64,000 bases of DNA from Megaustenia siamemsis. Its lineage: Eukaryota > Mollusca > Gastropoda > Stylommatophora > Ariophantidae. This document shows, in pieces, positions 10,736 to 21,871 of the stretch. The stretch spans positions 63,846,175-63,910,174 of the forward strand of contig JAVIAB010000046.1 of the NCBI GenBank assembly GCA_032433765.1, read 5' to 3'. The notes under the pieces are model-generated. The model saw nothing but the letters and a program-made list of their open reading frames with translations. It searched no databases and was not told the origin of the DNA. Both the position numbers and the translations under genes were made by a program. Numbering within the stretch: position 1 is the stretch's first letter; every line of letters begins with the position of its first letter.

Positions 10736-11055
10736 TATTCCTTTTTTGTTTGTGTTCCTCATTTTGTATTTTTACTTTTCAAGTTTAGTTGAGTAACCAT
10801 TTCTATTGTTTGTACATTAGTGCTCGGATTTGCCATTTTTCAATATAAGAGTTTTGATGCGTTTCAGTAAAGTACATGTAATGTACTTGATATTCTACAC
10901 ATTTCACAATATGCACAGTAGCGTACAATGTTCTAAGTACTGTAGTATATTTTCAAGAATTACTAAATGGTATTGTAGCATTTTGGGACTCCATATATTC
11001 AATTCTCAATTAGGTGAGGCATGTCATGCTCAAAATAAAAAAAAAATTTGAGTTT
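10736..11055 (+). other. Probable 3' UTR of the methyltransferase gene
   Basis: AT-rich, non-coding sequence follows the TGA. The only good polyadenylation signal is AATAAA at 11034-11039, embedded in an A-run, about 300 nt after the stop. The 73-codon frame at 10830-11051 is not supported. Confidence 0.5.
11034..11039 (+). promoter_or_regulatory. Candidate poly(A) signal AATAAA
   Basis: Canonical hexamer, located about 300 nt beyond the stop codon of the last methyltransferase exon and just before the next tandem array. The sequence after it is T-rich (gagtttatctgctgactc). It sits in an A-run, so it could be chance. Confidence 0.4.
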
Positions 11056-11074
11056 ATCTGCTGACTCTCAAGGT

Positions 11075-11765
11075 TGTTCTGTCCATTCTCCAGTTTTTTC
11101 TCCCCACTCTACAGTTTTGTTCTGCCCACTCCCCAGTTTGTTCTGTTCACTCTCCAGTTTGTTCTGCCCACTCCCCAGTTTGTTCTGTTCCCTCTCCAGT
11201 TTTGTTCTATTCACTCTCCAGTTTGTTCTTCCCACTCCCCAGTCTGTTCTTCCCACTCTCCAGTTTGTTCTTCCCACTCCCCAGTTTGTTTCTCCACTCC
11301 CCCAGTTTGTCCTTTTCACTCTTCAGTCTGTTCTTCCCACTCTTCAGTCTGTTCTTCCCACTCCCCAGTTCTACCCACTCCCCAGTTTGTTCTTCCCATT
11401 CCCCAGTTTGTTCTTCCTACTCTCCAGTTTGTCCTTCCCACTCCCCAGTTTTTTCTGTCCACTCCCCAGCCTGTCCTTCCCACTCCCCAGTTTGTTCTGT
11501 CCACTCCCCAGTTTGTCCCTCCCACTCTTCAGTCTGTTCTTCCCACCCCCCAGTCTGTTCTTTCCACTCCCCAGTCTGTTCTTCCCACTCCCCAATTTGT
11601 TCTTCCCACTCTCCAGTCTGTTCTTTCCACTCCCCAATTTGTTCTTTCCACTCTCCAGTCTGTTCTTTCCACTCCCCAATTTGTTCTTTCCACTCTCCAG
11701 TCTGTTCTTTCCACTCCTCAGTTTGTTCTTCCCTCCCCTCAGTCTGTTCTGCCCACTCTCCAGCA
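11075..11765. repeat. Pyrimidine-rich array, 21-bp unit, about 33 copies
   Basis: The unit is close to cagtttgttcttcccactcc c, with 20-22 bp variants. The + strand is overwhelmingly C/T. Because 21 is divisible by 3, long frames stay open on both strands (up to 267 codons) with a 7-residue period. They have no start context or unique flanking protein and are not genes. Confidence 0.95.
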
Positions 11766-11884
11766 CACTTGTGAATCCCAGACTCCATTGTTAGTATTTC
11801 ATGAAACTGAAGCACTTTCTTTGGTATTGCTCAAGATGCTGAAGACCTTCAGAAAGCAGGAATTAGATAATATATAAATATAGA

Positions 11885-12178
11885 ATAAGGATAAGCCACT
11901 GTGGCAGGCTTGCAAATCACAACTAAGGGATGGTTTGTCACCTGAAACAAGTTTGTAGATCACAACTAAGGGATGGTTTGACAGTTTGGTTTGTCTGCCT
12001 GAAACAAGTTTGTAGATCACAACTAAGGGATGGTTTGACAGTTTGGTTTGTCACCTGAAACAAGTTTGTAGATCACAACTAAGGGATGGTTTGACAGTTT
12101 GGTTTGTCTGCCTGAAACAAGTTTGTAGATCACAACTAAGGGATGGTTTGACAGTTTGGTTTGTCACCTGAAACAAGT
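11885..12178. repeat. Tandem array, 56/57-bp unit, about 5 copies
   Basis: The unit contains gatcacaactaagggatggt, ttgacagtttggtttgt, and cctgaaacaagtttgta. The first copies are shorter (about 41 bp). Confidence 0.9.
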
Positions 12179-12301
12179 TATTTTATAGTTAGCTGTAGTT
12201 AAGAGCAAAATAGCAACAATTGTTAGAGCAAGAAAGATATGGTTTATTAGAAGAATAATTCAAATAAGAACAAATAATGATTTAAATAAACAGATGTTGT
12301 T
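12179..12301. other. Short AT-rich spacer
   Basis: Unique AT-rich sequence between two arrays. I see nothing in it. Confidence 0.5.
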
Positions 12302-15055
12302 CTATGCTAGGTCATTTGTCATTTCTGTCATCTCTTTCATCTCCTCACTGAAGTCTATGATAGTTTCTTGATTTCTTTGACTTTGCTTGCTATCAACAGC
12401 CATATCTATGATAGTATCTTGATTTCTTTGACTTTGCTTGCTATCAACAGCCATCTCTATGATAGTTTCTTGATTTCTTTGACTTTGCTTGCTATCAACA
12501 GCCATCTCTATGATAGTTTCTTGATTTCTTTGACTTTGCTTGCTATCAACAGCCATCTCTATGATAGTTTCTTGATTTCTTTGAGTTTGCTTACTATCAA
12601 CAGCCATCTCTATGATAGTTTCTTGATTTCTTTGAGTACAAGTGCTACCAACAGCCATCTCTATGATAGTTTCTTGATTTCTTTGAGTTTGCTTACTATC
12701 AACAGCCATCTCTATGATAGTTTCTTGATTTCTTTGAGTACAAGTGCTACCAACAGCCATCTCTATGATAGTTTCTTGATTTCTTTGACTTTGCTTACTA
12801 TCAACAGCCATCTCTATGATAGTTTCTTGATTTCTTTGAGTACAAGTGCTACCAACAGCCATCTCTATGATAGTTTCTTGATTTCTTTGACTTTGCTTAC
12901 TACCAACAGCCATCTCTATGATAGTTTCTTGATTTCTTTGAGTACAAGTGCTACCAACAGCCATCTCTATGATAGTTTCTTGATTTCTTTGAGTTTGCTT
13001 GCTACCAACAGCCATCTCTATGATAGTTTCTTGATTTCTTTGAGTACAAGTGCTACCAACAGCCATCTCTATGATAGTTTCTTGATTTCTTTGACTTTGC
13101 TTACTATCAACAGCCATCTCTATGATAGTTTCTTGATTTCTTTGAGTACAAGTGCTACCAACAGCCATCTCTATGATAGTTTCTTGATTTCTTTGAGTAC
13201 AAGTGCTACCAACAGCCATCTCTATGATAGTTTCTTGATTTCTTTGACTCTGCTTACTATCAACAGCCATCTCTATGATAGTTTCTTGATTTCTTTGAGT
13301 ACAAGTGCTACCAACAGCCATCTCTATGATAGTTTCTTGATTTCTTTGACTTTGCTTACTATCAACAGCCATCTCTATGATAGTTTCTTGATTTCTTTGA
13401 GTACAAGTGCTACCAACAGCCATCTCTATGATAGTTTCTTGATTTCTTTGACTTTGCTTACTACCAACAGCCATCTCTATGATAGTTTCTTGATTTCTTT
13501 GAGTACAAGTGCTACCAACAGCCATCTCTATGATAGTTTCTTGATTTCTTTGAGTTTGCTTGCTACCAACAGCCATCTCTATGATAGTTTCTTGATTTCT
13601 TTGAGTACAAGTGCTACCAACAGCCATCTCTATGATAGTTTCTTGATTTCTTTGACTTTGCTTACTATCAACAGCCATCTCTATGATAGTTTCTTGATTT
13701 CTTTGAGTACAAGTGCTACCAACAGCCATCTCTATGATAGTTTCTTGATTTCTTTGAGTTTTCTTACTATCAACAGCCATCTCTATGATAGTTTCTTGAT
13801 TTCTTTGAGTTTGCTTACTATCAACAGCCATCTCTATGATAGTTTCTTGATTTCTTTGAGTACAAGTGCTACCAACAGCCATCTCTATGATAGTTTCTTG
13901 ATTTCTTTGACTTTGCTTACTATCAACAGCCATCTCTATGATAGTTTCTTGATTTCTTTGAGTACAAGTGCTACCAACAGCCATCTCTATGATAGTTTCT
14001 TGATTTCTTTGAGTTTGCTTGCTACCAACAGCCATCTCTATGATAGTTTCTTGATTTCTTTGAGTACAAGTGCTACCAACAGCCATCTCTATGATAGTTT
14101 CTTGATTTCTTTGACTTTGCTTACTATCAACAGCCATCTCTATGATAGTTTCTTGATTTCTTTGAGTTTGCTTGCTATCAACAGCCATCTCTATGATAGT
14201 TTCTTGATTTCTTTGAGTACAAGTGCTACCAACAGCCATCTCTATGATAGTTTCTTGATTTCTTTGACTCTGCTTACTATCAACAGCCATCTCTATGATA
14301 GTTTCTTGATTTCTTTGAGTACAAGTGCTACCAACAGCCATCTCTATGATAGTTTCTTGATTTCTTTGACTTTGCTTACTATCAACAGCCATCTCTATGA
14401 TAGTTTCTTGATTTCTTTGAGTACAAGTGCTACCAACAGCCATCTCTATGATAGTTTCTTGATTTCTTTGACTTTGCTTACTACCAACAGCCATCTCTAT
14501 GATAGTTTCTTGATTTCTTTGAGTACAAGTGCTACCAACAGCCATCTCTATGATAGTTTCTTGATTTCTTTGAGTTTGCTTGCTACCAACAGCCATCTCT
14601 ATGATAGTTTCTTGATTTCTTTGAGTACAAGTGCTACCAACAGCCATCTCTATGATAGTTTCTTGATTTCTTTGACTTTGCTTACTATCAACAGCCATCT
14701 CTATGATAGTTTCTTGATTTCTTTGACTTTGCTTACTATCAACAGCCATCTCTATGATAGTTTCTTGATTTCTTTGAGTACAAGTGCTACCAACAGCCAT
14801 CTCTATGATAGTTTCTTGATTTCTTTGAGTTTGCTTACTATCAACAGCCATCTCTATGATAGTTTCTTGATTTCTTTGAGTACAAGTGCTACCAACAGCC
14901 ATCTCTATGATAGTTTCTTGATTTCTTTTAATACGGTTTCTAACAAACACCCACCTCTATGATAGTTTCTTAATTTCTTTGAGTATGCTTGTTATCTACA
15001 TGCAACTCTTTCATGGATAGTTTCTTGATTTCTTTGGGTGTGCTTGCTATCCACT
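12302..15055. repeat. Tandem array, 51-bp unit, about 53 copies, with 1020-bp higher-order period
   Basis: The shared core is cagccatctctatgatagtt, tcttgatttctttga. The remainder is one of two types: gtacaagtgctaccaa, or variants of ctttgcttactatcaa. The two types mostly alternate. The block at about 13180-13706 recurs without change 1020 bp (20 units) later, and the match, with small differences, extends over about 12840-13720. Frames of 882 codons (minus, 12302-14950) and 864 codons (plus, 12368-14962) are open because 51 is divisible by 3. Decayed flanking units at 14950-15055 break both frames, which argues against a gene. Confidence 0.95.
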
Positions 15056-15204
15056 TTCACAGTTACCATTGTATGAATTTGACCTGACCTATATATTTGT
15101 TGAAAACAGAAAAATTATCTCAGCTGGAAGATGAGAAAATGTTGGCCTAGAACACAATGGATTCATGAAACAGAGATTACGAGAGCCTTGCATAAAGTGC
15201 ACTA
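15056..15204. other. Unique spacer
   Basis: Single-copy sequence of about 150 bp between arrays. I see nothing in it. Confidence 0.5.
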
Positions 15205-16345
15205 CATCTAGACTATTGATGAGAACACAGTACATATAGATTATTGATGAGAACGCTGTACATATAGATTATTGATGAGAACACCGTACATATAGACTAT
15301 TGATGAGAACACTGTACATGTAGATTATTGATGAGAACACTGTACATGTAGATTATTGATGAGAACACTGTACATATAGACTATTGATGAGAACACTGTA
15401 CATGTAGATTATTGATGAGAACACTGTACATATAGACTATTGATGAGAACACTGTACATGTAGATTATTGATGAGAACACTGTACATGTAGATTATTGAT
15501 GAGAACACTGTACATGTAGATTATTGATGAGAACACCGTACATATAGATTATTGATGAGAACGCTGTACATATAGATTATTGATGAGAACACCGTACATA
15601 TAGATTATTGATGAGAACACTGTACATATAAATTATTGACCAGAAAACTCTACATACAGATCATTGACCAAAACAATCTACATATATATCATTGACAAAA
15701 AAAATCTACATATAGATTATTAATCAGAACACTCTACATATACATCATTGACCAGAGTACTCTACATATAGATTATTAACCAGAACACTTTAAATATAGA
15801 TCATTAACCAGAACACTTTACATATAGATCATTGACAAAAACAATTTACATATAGATCATTGACAAAAACAATTTACATATAGATCATTGACAAAAACAA
15901 TTTACATATAGATCATTGACAAAAATAATTTACATATAGATCATTGACAAAAACAATCTACATATAGATCATTGACAAAAACAATTTACATATAGATCAT
16001 TGACAAAAACAATTTACATATAGATCATTGACAAAAATAATTTACATATAGATCATTGACAAAAACAATTTACATATAGATCATTGACAAAAACAATCTA
16101 CATATAGATCATTGACAAAAACAATTTACATATAGATCATTAACCAGAACACTTTACATATAGATCATTAACCAGAACACTTTACATATAGATCATTAAC
16201 CAGAACACTTTACATATAGATCATTAACCAGAACACTTTACATATAGATCATTGACCAAAACAATCTACATATACATCATTGACCAAAACAATCTACATA
16301 TACGTCATTGACCAGAACACTCTACATATAGATCATTAACCACAA
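15205..16345. repeat. Tandem array, 28-bp unit, two subfamilies, about 41 copies
   Basis: The left part (15205-15640) has attgatgagaacactgtaca tatagatt. The right part has attgacaaaaacaatttaca tatagatc and taaccagaacactttacata. They share the phase and the 'acatatagatYatt' core, so this is one array whose ends have been homogenised separately. Confidence 0.94.
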
Positions 16346-16454
16346 CACTCAATTTTCCCGTTGATGCAGCAAGAAGGCAATAGAACACAGAAAAGTCTGT
16401 CTGTTATATTTGTGTGTCTGTTTCTGGTCGCTGATTTTACTTGACCTAAATATT

Positions 16455-16535
16455 TGGGTGCTGGGTAGTCTAGAGGTAGGGCGTCATCCTCAGGACTGAA
16501 AGGACCAGAGGTCAAAGACCACCAGAGTTGGAGAT
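16455..16535 (+). mobile_element. tRNA-like SINE head
   Basis: tagtctagagg (16466-16476) fits the pol III box A consensus and gaggtcaaagacc (16508-16520) is a weaker box B at tRNA-like spacing. It abuts the (GAT)n tail of the LINE on its right. A tRNA-derived SINE remnant is more likely than a tRNA gene, since no cloverleaf is evident. Confidence 0.4.
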
Positions 16536-17050
16536 GATTTTTCACAAAATCATCATCAGGTGCCATGTTGAACACAGAATGTTGCATTCATCACAGACTG
16601 TCCGATAGAATCTAGCCAGATCTCTCACTGCCTCTGTTGTCATGTTCAAGGTCACCTTGATATCTTGAAACCACCTTTCTCTTCATCTGCTTCTGGTACA
16701 TGAACCATGCCTTCCATTATTATTCTTTCCAGTCCGCTGTGTCTTTTAACGTGGCCGTAGTATTTTAATTTTCCTAACTAAGGAGGTTGATTGATGGCTT
16801 GACAAGCTGTAATTCTAAAAAGTATTGTTATGGAAACAGCGCCATAGATTTTAGAAGCAGTGATCTCCGCAATATGTGCCATTTTGGCACGCAAGGTTTC
16901 TGTTTTTGAGATTGTGGTTCTGCCCTATGTGCCGTCTTCGGCTCGAAAGGACAATAGATAGTATTTTAATTTTCCTCTGTAGAATGGTGTTTATAAGCCA
17001 GTTCTTTTTACTGTTTGAATCTTTTAGTGTCTTCATTGCTCTTTTTTATT
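16536..17050 (-). mobile_element. LINE 3' fragment (family B), interrupted by DR1
   Basis: Minus-strand frames give S-N-S-K-K-N-W-L-I-N-T-I-L-Q-R-K (16980-17035), are broken by the DR1 insertion, and resume at K-Y-Y-G-H-V-K-R-H-S-G-L-E-R-I (about 16710-16760), ending at V-M-N-A-T-F-C-V-Q-H-G-T with a (TGATGAT) tail. 'K-Y-x-G-H-V-K-R-H-x-G-L-E' is a LINE C-terminal motif. The middle is frameshifted. Confidence 0.75.
16776..16958 (+). mobile_element. Retroposon DR1, copy 1 (5'-truncated), with 18-bp target duplication
   Basis: It runs from about 'aaggaggttgattgatggct' to a (TAGA) tail. tagtattttaattttcct occurs at 16758-16775 and again at 16959-16976, flanking the insert. This is a clear target-site duplication. 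DR1 occurs five times in the window, in both orientations. Confidence 0.88.
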
Positions 17051-17059
17051 ATCCAAGGA

Positions 17060-17310
17060 TCTGAAGGAAATTTAATCCATGGTTTCATGATATTGCTCTC
17101 CTCTGATCCTGTGGGTAGTGAGATCTGATATCTTATCCTCTCAGACAATTGCAATAAACAGGAGACCATATGTGCACTCCCACAATTAAAGATCTCTTGG
17201 CAGTTAAAATCAGAAAGAGTCGGCCATAAATGTGCCGCTGCCAGGGCAAAATTGCCAGCAGAAACCTGCCCACACCCTTGATCCCAGGCCATACTACGGA
17301 GTTCATTCAC
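17060..17310 (-). mobile_element. Dispersed repeat DR3, copy 1
   Basis: 17168-17305 is similar to 18768-18912: gtgcactcccaca, ggcagttaaaat, then tcggccataaatgtgccgct, gccagggcaa, gcagaaacct. The minus strand has a 100-codon open frame (17008-17310) whose wording (N-F-A-L-A-A-A-H-L-W-P-T-L-S-D-F) recurs in copy 2. It may be a retroelement piece, but I do not recognise the domain. Confidence 0.65.
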
Positions 17311-17375
17311 ATGGGCCAGGATTCTCCTCGGATTTTCTTGAGGGGGCTATCGGAGAACCTATAGGTTCATCTAGT

Positions 17376-18140
17376 GTGCAATGATGGTGATTCTAGCAGC
17401 AAACACCGGTTGAGTTTCTGTTGCTGCGCAGTACTTTGATGCAATGATGATGATTCTAGCAGCAAACACTGGTTGAGTTTCTGTTGCTGCACAGTACTTT
17501 GATGCAATGATGGTGATTCTAGCAGCAAACACTGGTTGAGTTTCTGTTGCTGCACAGTACTTTGATGCAATGATGGTGATTCTAGCAGCAAACACTGGTT
17601 GAGTTTCTGTTGCTGCACAGTACTTTGATGCAATGATGATGATCCTAGCAGCAAACACTGGTTTAGTTTTTGTTGCTGCGCAGTACTTTGATGCAATGAT
17701 GATGATCCTAGCAGCAAACACTGGTTTAGTTTCTGTTGCTGCGCAGTACTTTGATGCAATGATGATGATCCTAACAGCAAACACCGGTTGAGTTTCTGTT
17801 GCTGCGCAGTACTTTGATGTAATGATGATGATCCTAGCAGCAAACACTGGTTTAGTTTCTGTTGCTGCGCAGTACTTTGATGCAATGATGATGATCCTAA
17901 CAGCAAACACCATTTGAGTTTCTGTTGCTGCGCAGTACTTTGATGTAATGATGATGATCCTAACAGCAAACACTGGTTGAGTTTCTGTTGCTGCGCAGTA
18001 CTTTGATGCAACGATGATGATTCTAACAGCAAACACTGGTTTAGTTTCTGTTGCTGCGCAGTACTTTGATGCAATGATGGTGATTCTAACAGCAAACACT
18101 GGTTTAGTTTCTGTTGCTGCGCAGTACATTGATGCAATGA
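17376..18140. repeat. Tandem array, 60-bp unit, about 13 copies
   Basis: The unit is tgatgatcctagcagcaaac, actggtttagtttctgttgc, tgcgcagtactttgatgcaa. Two minus-strand frames of about 260 codons with a 20-residue period are by-products of a stop-free 60-bp unit. Confidence 0.95.
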
Positions 18141-18571
18141 GAGTACATAGCTCTTGTATATTCATAGTTTGATTTCTTGTTGAACTGGATGCATTACCAA
18201 ATGTTCATAGTTTAGACAAAGTTAATCCAGTTTTCTCCATCCATTTATTTATATCCACACCAACTGATGTTAACTACTCCATAGGTACGTTTATGCAGTT
18301 TTTGCTGTCACTTCTTGATTCTCCTTTTTCTCCTTGGTTCTCCTTTTTCTCCTTCTTGGTTCTCCTTTTTCTCCTTCTTGGTTCTCCTTTTTCTCCTTCC
18401 TGATTCTCTTTAAATCTTACATTGTGGCTTCTGATTCACTTAATCAACAGTAAAATACAACGATTTCATGACAGTGTACACATATATCAGTGTACACATA
18501 TATACACTTTATGTATATTCATGTGCTTAATGCACTTGTACAGCACACACAGTTTGCTATTTTTAAAAAAA
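18141..18571. repeat. Spacer with 24-bp repeat, 4 copies
   Basis: Unique sequence, except for four copies of ttcttggttctcctttttct cc near 18312-18410 and two copies of 'cagtgtacacatatat' near 18472. I see no gene. Confidence 0.75.
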
Positions 18572-18767
18572 ATGAGTATATTTTGACAGAGAGTGTTTAG
18601 ACTGAGTATATTTTGACAGAGAGTGTTTAGACTGAGTATATTTTGACAAAGAGTGTTTAGACAGAGTGTTTTTTGACAGTCTGTTTAGACAGAGTATATT
18701 TTGACAGAATGTGTTTAGAAAGAGTATATTTTGACAGTGTTTAGACAGAGTGTGTTTGGACAGTGTT
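18572..18767. repeat. 30-bp array, left half, about 6.5 copies
   Basis: The unit is gagtatattttgacagagag tgtttagact. The same 30-bp unit resumes at 19103 after DR3 and its 19-bp expansion, so the array was split by an insertion. Confidence 0.92.
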
Positions 18768-18912
18768 TGCACTCCCACATATTAAATAACCCCTGGCAGT
18801 TAAAATTGGGAAATGTCGGCCATAAATGTCGGCCATAAATGTGCCGCTGCCAGGGCAAGATTGTCAGCAGAAACCTACCCACACCCAGGATTCCAAGCAG
18901 TGCTGCGGAGTT
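18768..18912 (-). mobile_element. Dispersed repeat DR3, copy 2, inside the 30-bp array
   Basis: Matches DR3 copy 1 over cactcccaca, ggcagttaaaatt, tcggccataaatgtgccgct and gcagaaacctacccacaccc. 'tcggccataaatg' is itself doubled here. The last part (ccaagcagtgctgcggagtt) is the seed of the 19-bp array that follows. Confidence 0.75.
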
Positions 18913-19098
18913 AACGCAGTGCTGTGGAGTTAAGGCAGTGCTGTGGAGTTAAGGCAGTGCTGTGGAGTTAAGGCAGTGCTGTGGAGTTAACGCAGTGCTG
19001 TGGAGTTAAGGCAGTGCTGTGGAGTTAAGGCAGTGCTTTGGAGTTAAGGCAGTGCTTTGGAGTTAAGGCAGTGCTGTGGAGTTAAGGCAGTGCTGCGG
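18899..19098. repeat. 19-bp array, about 10 copies, derived from the DR3 end
   Basis: The unit is gtggagttaaggcagtgct. DR3 copy 1 has the related 'atactacggagttcattc' at the corresponding place as a single copy, so this array appears to be a local amplification of the DR3 terminus. Confidence 0.88.
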
Positions 19099-19102
19099 AG
19101 CT

Positions 19103-19320
19103 CTGGACAGAGTATATTTTGACAGTGTGTGTTTAAACAGAGTATATTTTGACAGTGTGAGTTTAGACAGAGTATATTTTGACAGTGTGTGTTTAGACAG
19201 AGTATATTTTGACAGTGTGTGTTTAGACAGAGTATATTTTGACAGTGTGTGTTTAGACAGAGTATATTTTGACAGTGTGTGCTTAGACAGAGTATATTTT
19301 GACAGTGTGTGTTTGGACGG
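19103..19320. repeat. 30-bp array, right half, about 7 copies
   Basis: The unit is gacagtgtgtgtttagacag agtatatttt. It is the same family as 18572-18767 but more uniform. The 83-codon frame through it is a by-product. Confidence 0.93.
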
Positions 19321-19734
19321 TTGTTAAAGTATATATTTGTGAGCAGATTTTGTGTAAATATATTTGAACATAGTGAGAATGTGACTTGTTGGTGTTTATC
19401 TTAACTATATGGTTAAATAATGTGTTACAATTTGGCAGATAACTTTTAATGTATGTACATTTTAATTAATTTTCTATGTGACTTTCATGTTGATTACATA
19501 TTTAGCTTAGATGATTTATTATCGACATCAATCGATCAAAGTCCTTCAGGACCTTTGTAGAAGAATCTGCAAAGTAACAGCTTTCCATCTATATTCCTGG
19601 ACATTTTCTCTATTCTCTTGTATTTTATAATCCTCCTCTCCATATATTTCCCTAATTTCTCTTTCATTATATGCTCCCTGATATTGCCTGGTTTTCTGTG
19701 GTGTACATTGCATGTTTACAATCCATCTCCATTT
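19321..19734. other. Unique AT-rich spacer
   Basis: About 400 bp of single-copy AT-rich sequence, C/T-rich from 19580. I see no coding, splice or RNA signal. Confidence 0.5.
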
Positions 19735-20098
19735 TGTTTATAATCTGTTGCTAAATTGTTCCTTTGTTCTGTTATTTTACAAACATCTCCATTTTCTGTT
19801 TATAATCTGTTGCTAAATTGTTCCTTTGTTCTGTTATTTTACAAACATCTCCATTTTCTGTTTATAATCTGTTGCTAAATTGTTCCTTTGTTCTGTTATT
19901 TTACAAACATCTCCATTTTCTGTTTATAATCTGTTGCTAAATTGTTCCTTTGTTCTGTTATTTTACAAACATCTCCATTTTCTGTTTATAATCTGTTGCT
20001 AAATTGTTCCTTTGTTCTGTTATTTTACAAACATCTCCATTTTCTGTTTATAATCTGTTGCTAAATTGTTCCTTTGTTCTGTTATTTTACAAACATCT
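19735..20098. repeat. Tandem array, 62-bp unit, about 6 copies
   Basis: The unit is aatctgttgctaaattgttc, ctttgttctgttattttaca, aacatctccattttctgttt, at. The copies are almost identical. Confidence 0.95.
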
Positions 20099-20281
20099 TC
20101 ATCTCTGATCCTGTTGTACAAATTTATATCTAGAATTGTCTTAGGACAATTGTTTTTTCTTAATCCCTTTGTTGTTTTATTCAACAGTCATGTCTTTGAG
20201 TATATAATTGAACTGTTTTTATGTTTCTATTCAATAACCTTACAAATAAATAATAACTTCATTTGTTCATTCATTTTCCTA

Positions 20282-20715
20282 TTGGGCCAAAGATGGCACA
20301 TTGGGTGAAAGTCATACTTGACCATGATTGATGATTTGCTACCAGTTCTTGTAGTTCTTGCTTGTTTCATAGTCTCATGGTTCAGCCTTTCCTAGTAATT
20401 CTTCTGAGTAGTGATTCTCTTGGTCTGCCTTGTTTTCTTTTACCTGGTGGTTTCCACATGAATACCTGACAGAGAAGCCTTTCTTCATTCATTCTCAGCA
20501 CATGACCGATGTATCTGCAACGCCTTCTTCTTACAAAGTTCTACAGATATTCTTGCTTGGATTCATCCCTTATCTGTTCATTTCAAATGTGTTCTGTCCC
20601 AGCTTATGTTTGAGACCCTACGTAGACATTTGTTTTCAAAGACATTTAATTTCCTATCTAAAGTCTGGGTGGATTTCCAACTTTCACATCCATATGTTAG
20701 CACTGGTATCACACA
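20282..20715 (-). mobile_element. LINE 3' fragment (family D)
   Basis: The minus strand gives V-L-T-Y-G-C-E-S-W-K-S, L-N-V-F-E-N-K-C-L-R-R, then about 90 codons later R-L-N-H-E-T-M-K-Q-A-R. 'L-x-Y-G-C-E-x-W' and 'F-E-x-K-C-x-R-R' are typical of the region downstream of the RT domain in many invertebrate LINEs. It has frameshifts and stops and is dead. Confidence 0.75.
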
Positions 20716-20717
20716 GG

Positions 20718-21106
20718 AGTTTGGGGGGGGGGGGGAGAGCAGAAGCACCTACGACCTGTGGTAGCAGGGTCGGCACACCATCATCTGACCAAGACCTAGC
20801 AGTTCTACCCCTTCATGGTCTCCCCCTGTAACACTGTGTCAAAACAGACTGGCTAACATAAGCTAGGATCGCTGTGTTCCCTGTAGTGGTGGCTGTTATT
20901 GATATAGAGGACCCAGTATTGCAGTACTTCTGGGCTGGACTAGTAGTTTCCCAGCGTAGCCTTGGATAGATGAACTTCAACGTCTCCAGTAAGAGCCGGG
21001 AATGTCAAGAAAGCCATTACGACCTGCATCATCATTGAGTCAAAGGGCACCCTGCCCTCATCAACTCGTGGCATTCCGTCAAATCAAATTAAAAAAAAAA
21101 AAAAAA
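20718..21106 (+). mobile_element. Poly(A)-tailed retroposed sequence
   Basis: The block starts at a G-run (20722-20733) and ends in a 17-nt A-run at about 21090. The body is less AT-rich than its surroundings and holds no long frame. A 3' poly(A) tract with a sharp left edge suggests retroposition of a SINE, LINE end or processed transcript. I cannot identify the source. Confidence 0.45.
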
Positions 21107-21120
21107 ATCAACAGAATTTG

Positions 21121-21410
21121 AACAGTTGAAGTTTTGTTTATTGGAAACTTTGGATCTCCAGATGTTCATCAGTTTATTGAAACCATTTGATGCTTGTGTG
21201 ATGTGTGTCACGACAGTTGAAGTTTTGTTTATTGAAAACTTTGGATCTCCAGATGTTCATCAGTTTATTGAAACCATTTGATACTTGTGTGATGTGTGTC
21301 ACGACAGTTGAAGTTTTGTTTATTGAAAACTTTGGATCTCCAGATGTTCATCAGTTTATTGAAACCATTTGATGCTTGTGTGATGTGTGTCACGACAGTT
21401 GAAGTTATGT
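21121..21410. repeat. Tandem array, 91-bp unit, about 3.2 copies
   Basis: cagttgaagttttgtttatt recurs at 21123, 21214 and 21305, and a partial fourth copy starts at 21396. The units are almost identical. Confidence 0.93.
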
Positions 21411-21871
21411 CTACTTCTCTGAACATTTTGCTGCCTAGATAGGTACAATGTGTAACTTTTTGTAAATGTTATTAACCATAGCTTGGAGCCTGTTTTTATG
21501 TTGTTTTTTGTGTGCAACCCATATTTTGTTAAGCTGAATGAAAGCTCTTCTTGCTTTGTTTATTTAGATTATGTAACCCTAGATTACGACACCTCTCTGT
21601 GAGTAACTTTTTTAAAACACCTTCGTAAACATTACGAACACTAATTGTTACATCTGGAGGCTAGAAAACAAGATTTTCTCAGAACTTTTGCTACACAACT
21701 TTATGTTTACCCAAGAAGACACACGGGAATCCGGAGCGCTAATCATAATCATTTCCTGGCTTATGTTCGATTTATGTCCAGAAATTCAACAGCATGATGG
21801 TGTAGCTACTGGAGGTGTTATGTTGCCTATTGACACATCAACCACCATTATTCCAGCGGTATGTTCGCCTC

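Noticed and set aside
11048..11877. Overlapping frames of 130-267 codons on both strands
   Set aside because: All come from the stop-free 21-bp unit. The same DNA is open in several frames at once, with a 7-residue period.
17367..18165. Two minus-strand frames of 256 and 264 codons
   Set aside because: Both are the 60-bp array read in different frames, with no unique protein at either end.
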